The position numbers and the translations under genes are program-made. A DNA stretch of 46,413 bases from Planctomycetota bacterium (GTDB taxonomy: Bacteria > Planctomycetota > Phycisphaerae > Sedimentisphaerales > Anaerobacaceae): NCBI GenBank assembly GCA_019456145.1, contig VRUL01000040.1:1-46413 (forward strand). The letters run 5' to 3'. The notes beneath the pieces were generated by a model. It saw nothing but the letters and a program-made list of their open reading frames with translations, was not told the DNA's origin and ran no database searches. Of the stretch, positions 1 to 8,694 are shown piece after piece. Within the stretch, counting starts at the first letter, position 1, and each line of letters starts with the position of its first letter.

Positions 1-204
1 GCAACCAGAAAAGCCACCGCCAGGAAACGCGCAACAGCTAAGAAAAGCGTAACACCCAAGGCAAAGGCAACCAGAAAAGCCACCGCCAGGAAACGCGCAA
101 CAGCTAAGAAAAGCGTAACACCCAAGGCAAAGGCAACCAGAAAGGCCACCGCCAGGAAACGCTCAACCACTAGGAAAACCGCAACACCCAAAGCAAGGGC
201 AAAG
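1..204 (+). repeat. 66/66/72-bp in-frame tandem repeat
   Basis: Positions 1-66 and 67-132 are identical. 133-204 is a diverged third copy with a 6-bp insertion, and a fragment of a fourth begins at 205. Each unit encodes about 22 residues rich in Lys, Arg, Ala and Thr, with helix-breaking TP. The array probably extends left of the window. It lies in the reading frame of the tubulin-like gene. Confidence 0.95.
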
Positions 205-1416
205 GCAACCAGAAAACCCGCAAGGAGAGTCGCCCGACAAAATAAACCTGTAAGGCACAAGAATGAATTTGATTTCAACGCCTGGCTCCTGCCGCGTTTA
301 GAGCTGGAACAGCATGAGCCAAACGCTCAAACCGAAGCTGGTGTTAAGGACCAGATCAAAGGTTCTACACGTTATGCATGGATGGGTGCCGGTCAGTGCG
401 GCGGAAGAATTGTACAGTCTTTTTATGACCTGGGCTATAGGAAGGTGCTGGCAATCAATACCACTCACCATGATTTGGATTTGCTTGACATTCCGAAAGA
501 TCAAAAGTTCCTCATGGACATTGGAGAAGAGGGTGCCGGTAAGGATGTACAAAGAGGCAAAGAGGCCGTACAGCAATATCAGCAGGAGATTACACACTTA
601 ACACGCAAAACTTTTGGGAATGAAGTTGACCGAATCATGGTTTGCGTCGGTGCCGGTGGAGGAACCGGCGGCGGAAGCGCATCAGGTTTGATTGAGATAG
701 CCAAAAAGTATGCTCGATATATTGGCTTGAGCAAACCGGAAAAGAAGGTCGGTGTAATTATGACTTTACCAACCGTCGGTGAAGCAAGTTCTCCGAAGGT
801 TGCTGAGAATGCCTGGAAAGTCGCCACCGAGTTAAGTGAGTTGGCTGCTAATGGCCAAATTTCACCTCTTATCTTTATCGACAATGATAAGATAAAAAGA
901 ATGTATCCGGGAATGACAGTAAAGTCTTTCTGGCCCACAATTAACAGCACTGTCGCTGGCCTATTTGATATCTTCAACAGGCTAAGTGCCTTAAGCAGCC
1001 GATATACTTCATTCGACCCTGTGGATTATCACAGCATTATGGAGGCAGGCGGTTGTACCATAATGGGCCTGACAACTGTACCGAAGTTTAAAGACAAGTA
1101 TGCTATATCCGAAGCAGTCAAAAACAACCTTGAAAAGACACTGCTTGCCGGTGGTTTCGACTTGAGAAATGCCAAACTGGCCGGTTGCATTGTTGTCGCA
1201 GGAAGACAATTAATAGAGTCCGTCAAAGGTTTACAGGACAACATCGACTATGCATTTGACAATTTGTCTGAGATAACAGGACAGGCCACAATCCACAGAG
1301 GCATATACGAAGATGGCAGGGATTGCTTAAGGGTCTACACCGTTATAGGTGGCTTGGATACTTGCACCTCCAGGCTGCAGGAGCTCAGATCTCACATAGC
1401 TGCCGGCAGTTGTTAA
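1..1416 (+). CDS. Tubulin/FtsZ-superfamily GTPase with histone H1-like basic repeat tail (5' partial)
   Basis: The reading frame is open from the first base, so the gene starts upstream of the window; the ATG at 382 is internal to the fold. Residues 1 to about 85 (window numbering) are Lys/Arg/Ala/Thr-rich 22-24 residue repeats like bacterial H1-like DNA-binding tails. A linker of about 40 residues follows, then a GTPase domain. It has an N-terminal GAGQCGGR loop close to the tubulin GQCGNQ loop, the tubulin/FtsZ signature GAGGGTGGGS (T4 loop), and a T7-type segment SFDPVDYHSIM that keeps both acidic positions needed for GTP hydrolysis between subunits. The gene probably makes a GTP-dependent filament, and the tail could bind DNA or another polyanion; this coupling is inference. 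The fold is confident, but the cellular role (division, segregation, cytoskeleton) is open. A terminator-like hairpin follows the stop. Confidence 0.82.
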   Translation, partial: ATRKATARKRATAKKSVTPKAKATRKATARKRATAKKSVTPKAKATRKATARKRSTTRKTATPKARAKATRKPARRVARQNKPVRHKNEFDFNAWLLPRLELEQHEPNAQTEAGVKDQIKGSTRYAWMGAGQCGGRIVQSFYDLGYRKVLAINTTHHDLDLLDIPKDQKFLMDIGEEGAGKDVQRGKEAVQQYQQEITHLTRKTFGNEVDRIMVCVGAGGGTGGGSASGLIEIAKKYARYIGLSKPEKKVGVIMTLPTVGEASSPKVAENAWKVATELSELAANGQISPLIFIDNDKIKRMYPGMTVKSFWPTINSTVAGLFDIFNRLSALSSRYTSFDPVDYHSIMEAGGCTIMGLTTVPKFKDKYAISEAVKNNLEKTLLAGGFDLRNAKLAGCIVVAGRQLIESVKGLQDNIDYAFDNLSEITGQATIHRGIYEDGRDCLRVYTVIGGLDTCTSRLQELRSHIAAGSC

Positions 1417-1452
1417 TTAAGCAACCGGAGCTTTGCGAATAGATAATTTTAT

Positions 1453-1518
1453 ATTCGCCGGGCATGCTGTGGGCCCTTCTTAGAAGTGGGCTTCCGGCAT
1501 GCTCGGCGAATTGCTTTT
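1453..1518 (+). terminator. Hairpin terminator after the tubulin-like gene
   Basis: A long imperfect stem pairs ATTCGCCGGGCATGC (1453 on) with GCATGCTCGGCGAAT (ending 1511). A smaller inner stem is GGGCCC...GTGGGC. The right arm is followed by a short T-rich stretch (GCTTTTTGG). It lies 37 nt past the stop and fits Rho-independent termination. Confidence 0.6.
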
Positions 1519-1719
1519 TGGCCTTCATTTCCCTTAATCACCGCCTTTTGCCGATTATGTATGTCTCATTTCCGCAGTCATAATCAATACGCTCGATATG
1601 TAGCGAAATAATCGACTCCACAAAAAGCAATGAGTTAGCCGCCGCAGCCTGACGCCGTCAGGACGAAAAACAAGCCGCTTGAATACAGAGTCATTTTGTT
1701 ATAGGCTCTAAGGCTGTAT

Positions 1720-3804
1720 CTATTGCTTTGTCACTTTCAATATGCAAAGCCGTTGCCCGGGAAGCTTAAAGTCGATTCGCGTTCGGGGACCTTCGACGGT
1801 CAATAGCTTCTTGACAATTGCTTCGTTTCCTCCCGAATCCCCGATGGTTATCTCGAATGAATATTGTCCTTTAGCAAGCAGATACAATTCGGCCGACATT
1901 CGGCGTATCGAGCCGCTGAAATTGTAGAGTTGGGCCTCGAAACCAACTGTTCCTGATTCGACGACAAGGGCCGCTATGTTTCGAGAAGGTGTAAGCCAGC
2001 GGACCGCGTTAAGAGGAAAATAAAGGGCAGAGCCCGGATCCCCAGTGACCGACGAATAAAGAAGGGACGTGTCCGGGCTGTATATCGTCCTGGCGGTCTT
2101 GGGGACGATTCCGTCACTGCCAAAGAGCCTCGGGAAACGAAGAACACGGTCTGTATAACGAACTTCGCTTGTGTAACCTTCGAAATTGATCATCAGCGCC
2201 CCGGCTGTATGCCCGAGGGATTCAACCAGCCCTTCAAGGTCATTTTGCATGCGAAACCGCATATAAGGGGACATTTTTCTGTTCAACAATTGATCGAATT
2301 CTCTGCTGCCCGTAAGGAACCTGTACTTGGCGATGGCATCTGTCAGAAAGCCCATTCGACTCGCGCACCAGTCTTCACTCCCGGGCCGCGGTTTCTGTGA
2401 TGGGTTCCGGAGGTACTTTAATTGTGTCCGTGCCATGGAACGAATAGGCCCGAGGTATTTTTCCTTTCCCGTGATATGATACGTTAGAAGCATTGTGTTG
2501 GTCATCATTCCCATGGCGCTTGGCCAAAGATAGAGAGTATACTCTCCGTGATTTCGTGGGTCCCACCAGTCCGTACCCTTCCCGCCTGGCCGGCCGTCAG
2601 GCCAATGTATCGCGCTGGGGATAATGCCCGCAGGTTTTCCCCGTTCTGCTCGTGCGGTGATATCCACCCACGTATCCATCCAATCCGAAAACTGCCCCGT
2701 CAGGTTCTCGTCCCCGGTACGCTGCCAGTAGAGAAGTGCAGGTTGGACCGCGCGGGGATGATAGACCGTATCGCAGGCTCGCTGAGGATTTGTCTCGACA
2801 CGTTCGACCGTAAAGTATGTGCTCTTGAATTGTAGAAGACCTCGTTTGTTTCGCCCCGTCCAGAGGCTGTCCATCAGTTCGGCAAGATACAGCGCACGCT
2901 GCTGCCACAGTTCATTCTCCGGTTCCAGATGCATCATCGGTGTTATCACGTCGGCTGAATCTTCCGCGGTGTGCTCGACATCGCTCATGCGCGTCGTATA
3001 ACCATGCTTCATATGCTCCTGCTTCATCATCGCAGCGGAAAATCGCTCCTGGGCCCGTGATATCTTTGGATTTTCGAATCCGATAAGGATTGGAACCTGC
3101 CATCGCCACATCTCGCAATCATCGCCCCAGCCGCCGCCGAACTGGGCGTCTTCCTGCATGCGATTGTCGATCCACCATTCGATGACGTCCGTCAGTTGTT
3201 CCAGTGCCGCTCGCTGATAAATGGCCCACTTAGGTGCATTGACGCCCGAGCTGTAATGTTTGTAAGGCCCCGTCGGTGTGCCGAGATACATTTTAGCGAT
3301 TCGATTCTCTGGAAAGGCCTCCGAATATCTTCTGAAAAAATCTCTCGCAACAGACAGGAACTCACGTTTTCTTTCACGATTGTTCCAGACCCCGCCACTC
3401 TCCATCGTGTACCAGACGACCATCCTGCCTCGGTAAAGCCATGTCAATGGATACAGCGGAGACTCTTCACTGATTCCAAAATCGAAATCTTTGTTCTTTC
3501 CAGCCTCCCGGCCAAAGTAGTTCAGCCGTTTTTCACCCAGCCATCGCTCTATTTCGCCGATCAATTTATCAAGGTCATTTCTGAAAGATTCGTTGAGGTT
3601 GGGCTTTTTTCTCAGTTCTTTAAGAAGTTGCAGACGAACCTGGTCGCTGTCGGCATTGCCTGCTTTTTCAATCAGAACTTCGGTGCGCTCTTTGGCGGTA
3701 GGGGGGTTGGCCCCTGAGCCCGTCGCTGTCGCAAACACGGCAAACCACAAGCCGGCTAACAAAAACAGAATGCAAAATCGACGAAGCGGTTCTTGAGTTG
3801 TCAT
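1720..3804 (-). CDS. Secreted protein of unknown function, probable alpha/alpha-toroid enzyme
   Basis: A 694-residue protein. The N-terminus has a short basic stretch and a hydrophobic segment (about residues 9-28) ending near ATATGSGA, so it is probably exported by Sec. Residues 35-100 are charged and helical. The central 120-560 region is rich in Trp, Tyr and His, with spaced aromatic helices and turns such as GGGWGDDCEMWRW and DWWDPRNHGEYTLYLWP. This recalls six-hairpin glycosidase or polysaccharide-lyase toroids. The last 110 residues look beta-rich. I cannot assign a family or catalytic residues; carbohydrate degradation is a guess from context (secreted, aromatic, planctomycete). It stands alone on the minus strand, convergent with the tubulin-like gene. 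Confidence 0.7.
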   Translation of the reverse strand: MTTQEPLRRFCILFLLAGLWFAVFATATGSGANPPTAKERTEVLIEKAGNADSDQVRLQLLKELRKKPNLNESFRNDLDKLIGEIERWLGEKRLNYFGREAGKNKDFDFGISEESPLYPLTWLYRGRMVVWYTMESGGVWNNRERKREFLSVARDFFRRYSEAFPENRIAKMYLGTPTGPYKHYSSGVNAPKWAIYQRAALEQLTDVIEWWIDNRMQEDAQFGGGWGDDCEMWRWQVPILIGFENPKISRAQERFSAAMMKQEHMKHGYTTRMSDVEHTAEDSADVITPMMHLEPENELWQQRALYLAELMDSLWTGRNKRGLLQFKSTYFTVERVETNPQRACDTVYHPRAVQPALLYWQRTGDENLTGQFSDWMDTWVDITARAERGKPAGIIPSAIHWPDGRPGGKGTDWWDPRNHGEYTLYLWPSAMGMMTNTMLLTYHITGKEKYLGPIRSMARTQLKYLRNPSQKPRPGSEDWCASRMGFLTDAIAKYRFLTGSREFDQLLNRKMSPYMRFRMQNDLEGLVESLGHTAGALMINFEGYTSEVRYTDRVLRFPRLFGSDGIVPKTARTIYSPDTSLLYSSVTGDPGSALYFPLNAVRWLTPSRNIAALVVESGTVGFEAQLYNFSGSIRRMSAELYLLAKGQYSFEITIGDSGGNEAIVKKLLTVEGPRTRIDFKLPGQRLCILKVTKQ

Positions 3805-4208
3805 TTGTTTGCTCCGATAAAATCAATCATCTTCACTGTGATTCCCATATAACCATCAATATCATAGCTAATCTGCGAGCGGGCCTCTTTTCTAATATAA
3901 TAAAGTTCTCCGGATTAGAACAGTCAAAACTGGCAGTAACTGCCCTCATAAGCTCCATACTATCAAAATAATTTTCATACCTTACCTGTTACCCCGAAAA
4001 TCCGTGTCGATTAAAGCTGGCCTTTGTCACGATTGATTGGTTCACATACAGCCCTCCGCTTCCCAGCCATGATTGTTTATAAAATCGCTGTTTTACATAA
4101 AAAATCACCTTTTTCACCATCATATCTCAAGGCTCTTAATCGTCTTGTGATTTTTGTGGCCATATCTGCAAATCTCTGGTAAAATTATCCCATTATTGGT
4201 GGGACATT
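3805..4208. other. 404-bp divergent intergenic region
   Basis: This stretch lies between two divergently transcribed genes and should hold promoters for both. It is AT-rich and contains TATAAT-like words (for example around 3896), but no well-spaced -35/-10 pair convinced me. GGTGGG at 4199-4204 is a weak Shine-Dalgarno for accD. No open frame worth calling. Confidence 0.4.
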
Positions 4209-5060
4209 ATGGCTATGACTAAACAGGCAAAATCAAAATGGAACGGTTTTTCACTGAGGCCGCGCAAAGAGATGCCCGAGGGTCTCTGGATAAAGTGTCC
4301 GGGCTGTGAGCATTTGCTTTATAAAAGCGCCATTGAGAAAAATCTAAATGTCTGTACCGAGTGCAATCATCATTTTCGAATTAAAGCAGCCACCAGAATT
4401 AAATATCTGACAGATGAGGGTTCTTTTCAGCCGGTTCTTGAAGAGTTGACTTCTAATGATCCCCTCGGATTCAAGTTCAGGGGGACTACTTATAAGCAGC
4501 GGATAAAGGACGATGAAAAAAAATCCGGACAAAAAGAGGCAATGCTCATTGGAAAGGCGTTTATCAAGGGAAGAGGTATTATCCTGGCGGTCATGGAGCC
4601 GAATTTCCTCATGGGCTCGATGGGAATTGTCGTCGGAGAAAAACTCTGCGCCGCGGTGGACATAGCAATGGACGCCAAACTCCCCTTGGTTGTTGTAAGT
4701 TGCTCCGGCGGAGCCAGGATGCACGAAGGCGTGGTGTCGCTGGGCCAGATGGCCAAGACCTCTGCGACCCTCGCAAAATATGACGAATCCGGCGGGCTCT
4801 TCATTTCAGTCTTGACCGATCCCACCACAGGCGGAGTCACCGCCAGCTTCGCAATGTTAGGAGATTGCATTATCGCAGAGCCCGGTGCCTTGGTTGGTTT
4901 TGCCGGCCCCCGCACCATTGCCGAAACTATAAAGGTCGAATTGCCCGAAGGTTTTCAAACCTCCGAGTTTATGCTCGAGCACGGCTTCGTCGATATGATT
5001 GTCCCTCGCAAGGATATGCGGAGAGAAATCGCAAGACTCATCGACTACTGCCAAAAGTGA
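4209..5060 (+). CDS. accD: Acetyl-CoA carboxylase carboxyltransferase, beta subunit
   Basis: The protein transfers the carboxyl group from carboxybiotin to acetyl-CoA to give malonyl-CoA, the first step of fatty acid synthesis, together with AccA. It has 283 residues, close to the family norm of 280-305. A four-Cys zinc ribbon is at C30, C33, C49 and C52 (CPGC and CTEC). The crotonase-like core has SCSGGARMHEG and PTTGGVTASFAMLGD, the oxyanion-hole and CoA-binding segments. The start is preceded by a modest GGTGGG. No accA is in the window. The aminotransferase gene begins 82 bp downstream. Confidence 0.96.
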   Translation: MAMTKQAKSKWNGFSLRPRKEMPEGLWIKCPGCEHLLYKSAIEKNLNVCTECNHHFRIKAATRIKYLTDEGSFQPVLEELTSNDPLGFKFRGTTYKQRIKDDEKKSGQKEAMLIGKAFIKGRGIILAVMEPNFLMGSMGIVVGEKLCAAVDIAMDAKLPLVVVSCSGGARMHEGVVSLGQMAKTSATLAKYDESGGLFISVLTDPTTGGVTASFAMLGDCIIAEPGALVGFAGPRTIAETIKVELPEGFQTSEFMLEHGFVDMIVPRKDMRREIARLIDYCQK

Positions 5061-5130
5061 ACATCCTGATATGGATGTTCGCAGGTTACGGCAAACAACT
5101 AAATGGTTACCTGATAAAACCATCCGAATA

Positions 5131-5136
5131 AGGAGG
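5131..5136 (+). promoter_or_regulatory. Shine-Dalgarno AGGAGG that sets the aminotransferase start
   Basis: A perfect AGGAGG lies 6 nt before the ATG at 5143. It shows that the longer open frame starting at 4999, inside accD, is not the true start. Confidence 0.85.
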
Positions 5137-5142
5137 AAAATA

Positions 5143-6507
5143 ATGACCACTAAAAATATTGTCATAAATACGAAAAATAAAATTCTCACTCGCCGAAAAT
5201 TCTTAACCACAAGTTGTATCGCCCTCTCCGGTGCAACGGTCGGGCTGGGAAGTAAAAGGCTCCTGGGACAGGCAACCCCAAAACCAGCAGACCCCCCCAA
5301 CATCGATCCGGGATACATCGGACCTCAATTCTTCGATAAAAATGAAGAACAGGCGCTGTTGGAGGTATTGGAGTCCAAGTCGCCTTTCCGTTATTGGGGA
5401 CCGGGCAATCCTGAAAAGGTCTTGCGCTTTGAAGAAAATTTCGCGAAATTTATGGGCGTCCGCTTTGCACTGGGCGTGACCTCCGGCACCGCGGCTTTGG
5501 ATTGTGCCGTGGCAGGTCTCGGGATTGGGCCCGGCGATGAGGTGATTGTCCCGGCTTACACATGGTGGTCCGACTATACTTGTGTCGTCCACGCAGGCGC
5601 TTTGCCCGTCTTCGCTGACATCGATCGCTCGCTTAATCTCGACCCAGCAGACTTCAAAAGAAAGATTACTCCCCGCACAAAAGCCGTCATTGCCGTCCAC
5701 CTGCTGGGAGGCCCCTGTGATATGGCCCCGATTATGGAGATCGCCCGTAAACATAGTGTAGCCGTCCTGGAGGATTGCGCCCAATGTGTCGGCGGCTCTT
5801 TCGGCAAAAAGTTACTGGGCTCTATTGGTGACGTGGGAATTTATAGTTTTCAGGTCAACAAAATGATTACTTCCGGCGAGGGCGGTGCACTCGTAACCAG
5901 CGACCCCGTCATTTACGAACGGTCCGCGCGCTTCCACGATATGGGCACGATACGCCGGCTCTTTCTCGACCGCGCAGGCCCCAGCCGGGTACAGACATTT
6001 GCCGGCGAAAACTTCAGGATGAGCGAGTTTACCGGTGCCGTCATCGGCGCCCAGTTGTCAAAGCTCGATTCGATGCTCGCTCAGTTGCGCGGCAATGCCC
6101 GGGCCATATATAATGGCATCAAAAGCCTCCCCGACATTCGCCTGCGCTACCGCCCCGACCCGGATGGCGATATTGGCTACGGGGTCTTTTTCGAAACTAA
6201 AGACAAAGCATCGCGCGACCGTTGCATCCGGCAGTTGAGGCAGCGAAAAGTCCCCGCCTCCACACTCACCGGCTCCGTTCTGCTGCCCGTCCGGGAATCC
6301 GTAATTAACAAACGAACAAGGCATCCGAACTGGCCTTCGTTTAATAGTCCCGAAGGAAAGAAAATCAAATACGGCCCGGACTCTTGCCGCCAAACCCTCG
6401 ATATATTCGACCGTTTTGTTCAGGTCCGCGTCGGCGCAAAATACACCCAGCGGATCAACAATTATATCATTGATGCCGTCCGACGTGTCTATACCTCCCT
6501 AACATAA
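5143..6507 (+). CDS. Tat-signal DegT/DnrJ/EryC1-family PLP aminotransferase
   Basis: A 454-residue protein. The mature part is a sugar-aminotransferase-type PLP enzyme of the DegT/DnrJ/EryC1/StrS family, which usually transfers an amino group to keto-sugars. Cofactor residues are visible: the SGTAALD phosphate loop (about 114-120), D211 of LEDCAQ facing the pyridine nitrogen, and K240 in NKMITSGEGG as the Schiff-base lysine. Most family members are cytosolic, but residues 15-43 here (LTRRKFLTTSCIALSGATVG) form a twin-arginine signal with a hydrophobic core, predicting folded export after PLP loading. The start at 5143 is fixed by a perfect AGGAGG. No sugar-nucleotide genes adjoin it, so the substrate is unknown. 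Confidence 0.88.
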   Translation: MTTKNIVINTKNKILTRRKFLTTSCIALSGATVGLGSKRLLGQATPKPADPPNIDPGYIGPQFFDKNEEQALLEVLESKSPFRYWGPGNPEKVLRFEENFAKFMGVRFALGVTSGTAALDCAVAGLGIGPGDEVIVPAYTWWSDYTCVVHAGALPVFADIDRSLNLDPADFKRKITPRTKAVIAVHLLGGPCDMAPIMEIARKHSVAVLEDCAQCVGGSFGKKLLGSIGDVGIYSFQVNKMITSGEGGALVTSDPVIYERSARFHDMGTIRRLFLDRAGPSRVQTFAGENFRMSEFTGAVIGAQLSKLDSMLAQLRGNARAIYNGIKSLPDIRLRYRPDPDGDIGYGVFFETKDKASRDRCIRQLRQRKVPASTLTGSVLLPVRESVINKRTRHPNWPSFNSPEGKKIKYGPDSCRQTLDIFDRFVQVRVGAKYTQRINNYIIDAVRRVYTSLT

Positions 6508-6641
6508 CCGCCCGCGCTTGCCCACGCGAGGAATCCTTTGTCTTTCCCCGCCTCTGATGGTATTATTTACATTTAGGTCCACATTTACCATCTACGAACT
6601 CACGGCTATCTCTGTGTCTTCTTTGCTCTCTGGAGAATAAT

Positions 6642-6752
6642 ATGCCTCATTCGAAAACATTGCTGGAAAAAGATTTGACAAATCTTGCTAAATCACACAG
6701 AATTCACTTTTGGCTTTATACTATATTCAGAAGAGCGTTGAAAACACCTTAA
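6642..6752 (+). CDS. Possible small ORF upstream of the ATPase gene
   Basis: A 36-residue frame (starts MPHSKTLLEKDL) begins with ATG 6 nt after GGAG (6632-6635) and ends 19 nt before the ATPase start. It is basic at the end (FRRALKTP). It could be a leader peptide, a small subunit of the following pair, or chance. The TTGACA word used in the promoter call lies inside it, which argues against both being real. No family recognised. Confidence 0.3.
   Translation: MPHSKTLLEKDLTNLAKSHRIHFWLYTIFRRALKTP
6675..6703 (+). promoter_or_regulatory. Candidate sigma-70 promoter for the ATPase/TOPRIM pair
   Basis: TTGACA (6675-6680) is a perfect -35 box. After 17 bp comes CAGAAT (6698-6703), matching TATAAT at four of six bases. 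It would start transcription about 60 nt before the ATPase ATG. It is the only near-consensus pair in this gap. Confidence 0.4.
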
Positions 6753-6771
6753 TTTCAAAGGACACTTTAAA

Positions 6772-7845
6772 ATGATAACAGATGTTTTGATTAGAAATTT
6801 CAAATGTTTCAAGAGCCTCACTGTTCCCGAACTTGGCCGAATAACACTAATTTCAGGCCGAAACAACGTGGGCAAAACCGCTCTACTCGAAGCTCTTTTC
6901 CTTTTTTTTGATCATCGCAATCTAAACATGGCTCTCAGTCAATACGGTCGGCGTGGAGTAGAATCCATTAGCGGCTCATTCGAAACTATATGGAATCCAA
7001 TGTTTCACAATCGCGATCCAGATAAAGAAATCCTTATTTCTTTGTCAATAAATGGCTCCCAGAAACAAGTGAAATTTAAGTTTAATCGGGAATTTGTACC
7101 TCTAACTCCCACCATAGTCCAACCTGAAGAACGGGAAATCTCTACGGATGAGGAACATACTACTTTAGCTGTGGATGTCGAATTTTCAGAAAAATCAAAT
7201 GTAAAATACATTTTATATAATTTCCTTGATCCCAATACCAACCGACTCACTATTGTATCTAAAACAAGTCCTTCAATCATTTCACTACCTACGGCCAGTT
7301 TTTTGGCAAGTAAAAAACACAACCCAACAAATGAAATTGCACAGCAATTCAGTAATTTAGCACAGCAGGATAGGGAAAATGAAGCTGTTGATTTTCTCAA
7401 GATAATTGAACCTCGTCTCGAAAACCTCAAAATTATCACAGAAGGCAAAAATTCATCCGTTCATGGCAAACTAAAAGGAGAGCCCTCTACCCGCCTCATT
7501 AACTTTATGGGTGAAGGCATGGAAAAACTCCTGTCTCTTATAGTTGCTATCGCACATTCATCCAATTGCATCATTTTTCTCGATGAAATAGAAAACGGTC
7601 TTCACTATTCTATCTTGCCAAAGGTATGGGAAGCTTTGGGCAAAGCATTGCGCCGATATGACTGCCAGCTTATTACTACAACTCACAACTACGAATGCCT
7701 CCAGGCAGCATACGAAGGTCTTTCTGAAATGCCTGATGACTTCAGATATATACGCCTCCATAGAAAAGGTAAGGATGTATCTGCCAAACTGTCAAACTAT
7801 GACATGATCGGAACTGCTATAAAAACAAATCTGGAGGTAAGATAA
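6772..7845 (+). CDS. AAA15/AAA21-type ATPase, OLD/PARIS-like (SMC-fold)
   Basis: A 357-residue ABC-class ATPase. It starts with the RNFKCF segment seen in RecF/OLD proteins. The Walker A is GRNNVGKT at 29-36, the Walker B is IIFLDEIENGLHYS at about 266-279, and the switch histidine is in TTTHNYE near 302. A signature-like GEGMEKLLSL lies before Walker B. There is no C-terminal TOPRIM domain. Instead the next gene, 1 nt away, supplies a TOPRIM-like protein. Such split ATPase plus TOPRIM pairs occur in PARIS (AriA/AriB) and related anti-phage modules, where the ATPase senses and the TOPRIM partner acts. A defence role is therefore likely but inferred. The gene is more AT-rich than its neighbours, which suggests transfer. 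Confidence 0.85.
   Translation: MITDVLIRNFKCFKSLTVPELGRITLISGRNNVGKTALLEALFLFFDHRNLNMALSQYGRRGVESISGSFETIWNPMFHNRDPDKEILISLSINGSQKQVKFKFNREFVPLTPTIVQPEEREISTDEEHTTLAVDVEFSEKSNVKYILYNFLDPNTNRLTIVSKTSPSIISLPTASFLASKKHNPTNEIAQQFSNLAQQDRENEAVDFLKIIEPRLENLKIITEGKNSSVHGKLKGEPSTRLINFMGEGMEKLLSLIVAIAHSSNCIIFLDEIENGLHYSILPKVWEALGKALRRYDCQLITTTHNYECLQAAYEGLSEMPDDFRYIRLHRKGKDVSAKLSNYDMIGTAIKTNLEVR
7833..7838 (+). promoter_or_regulatory. Shine-Dalgarno GGAGGT for a TTG start
   Basis: GGAGGT lies at the very end of the ATPase gene, 8 nt before TTG at 7847. It supports TTG as the start of the TOPRIM-like gene and implies coupled translation of the pair. Confidence 0.75.
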
Positions 7846-7846
7846 T

Positions 7847-8488
7847 TTGCCCAAGCCTGAACCAATAACACAAAAAAAACTTCTCCTCGCTGAAGGTAAA
7901 GATGCTTTTTACTTTTTTTGTCACGCATGCAACTTTTATCGAGAGGTCGAAGATGTTCAGGTAATGAACTTTGGAGGCAATGACGAGCTACCAATCTTTC
8001 TCTCAGACTTAACCAATATGGATAAATTTGACGAAGTCAATGCGATAGTAATATCCCGTGATGCCGAAACAGATGCCGACGCAGCGATTATGAGTATACA
8101 AGACGCCATCAAGCATGCTAATAACAAAAACTCTGCCAATATTCCAATACCTCAAGAATCATTTAAATACACCAATACCCAAAAATCCTCCATGAAAGTT
8201 GCATTTATGATTTTCCCTGGTCCCAAACTAAAAAAAGGAACGCTCGAACACTTATGTCTTTCGACAGTTGAAGGTGATCCTTTGTTGGAATGTGTGGATG
8301 ACTATTTGGAATGTGCAAAGACCAAAGGCGAACTATTTCCTCGTGCCCACAAGAATAAACTTTATTGCTTCCTATCAGGCAAAGACGATTTTATTGGCTC
8401 GCGGATCGGCCTTGCATTTAAAGCAAAAGTGTGGCCACCAGACCACCTAGCCTTAGAACCATTTAAGAGAATTATCCAGGAGATGTAA
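7847..8488 (+). CDS. DUF3226-type TOPRIM-like protein, partner of the ATPase
   Basis: A 213-residue protein starting at TTG with a strong Shine-Dalgarno. The TOPRIM hallmarks are visible: E16 in KKLLLAEGKDAFYFF after strand 1, and an acidic cluster D72/D76/D78 in SRDAETDADAA at the end of a hydrophobic strand. These should bind Mg2+ for nucleic-acid cleavage. The overall pattern (EGKDA, NFGGNDELP, ISRDAE..D) fits DUF3226. The ATPase stop and this start are 1 nt apart, so the two are surely co-translated. By analogy with PARIS AriB and OLD nucleases it may be a nuclease released or activated on phage sensing. Family assignment is by eye. Confidence 0.8.
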   Translation: MPKPEPITQKKLLLAEGKDAFYFFCHACNFYREVEDVQVMNFGGNDELPIFLSDLTNMDKFDEVNAIVISRDAETDADAAIMSIQDAIKHANNKNSANIPIPQESFKYTNTQKSSMKVAFMIFPGPKLKKGTLEHLCLSTVEGDPLLECVDDYLECAKTKGELFPRAHKNKLYCFLSGKDDFIGSRIGLAFKAKVWPPDHLALEPFKRIIQEM

Positions 8489-8694
8489 AACCATTGGCTG
8501 CCCTGTCTGCCTCAAGAAAATTAGAAATTAGAATTAAACGTTTCGGTAATTTTTTGTAAAAGAGCTTTTTACCAAACTAACCACAATTTCCGTAAACAAA
8601 AATCCCTCTTTCGTTTCTACAGAAATACACTTATAATCTCATGTCGCATTGTTTCAGTGATAATTGACTACAATAATTTAGAGAAAGTTTTATT

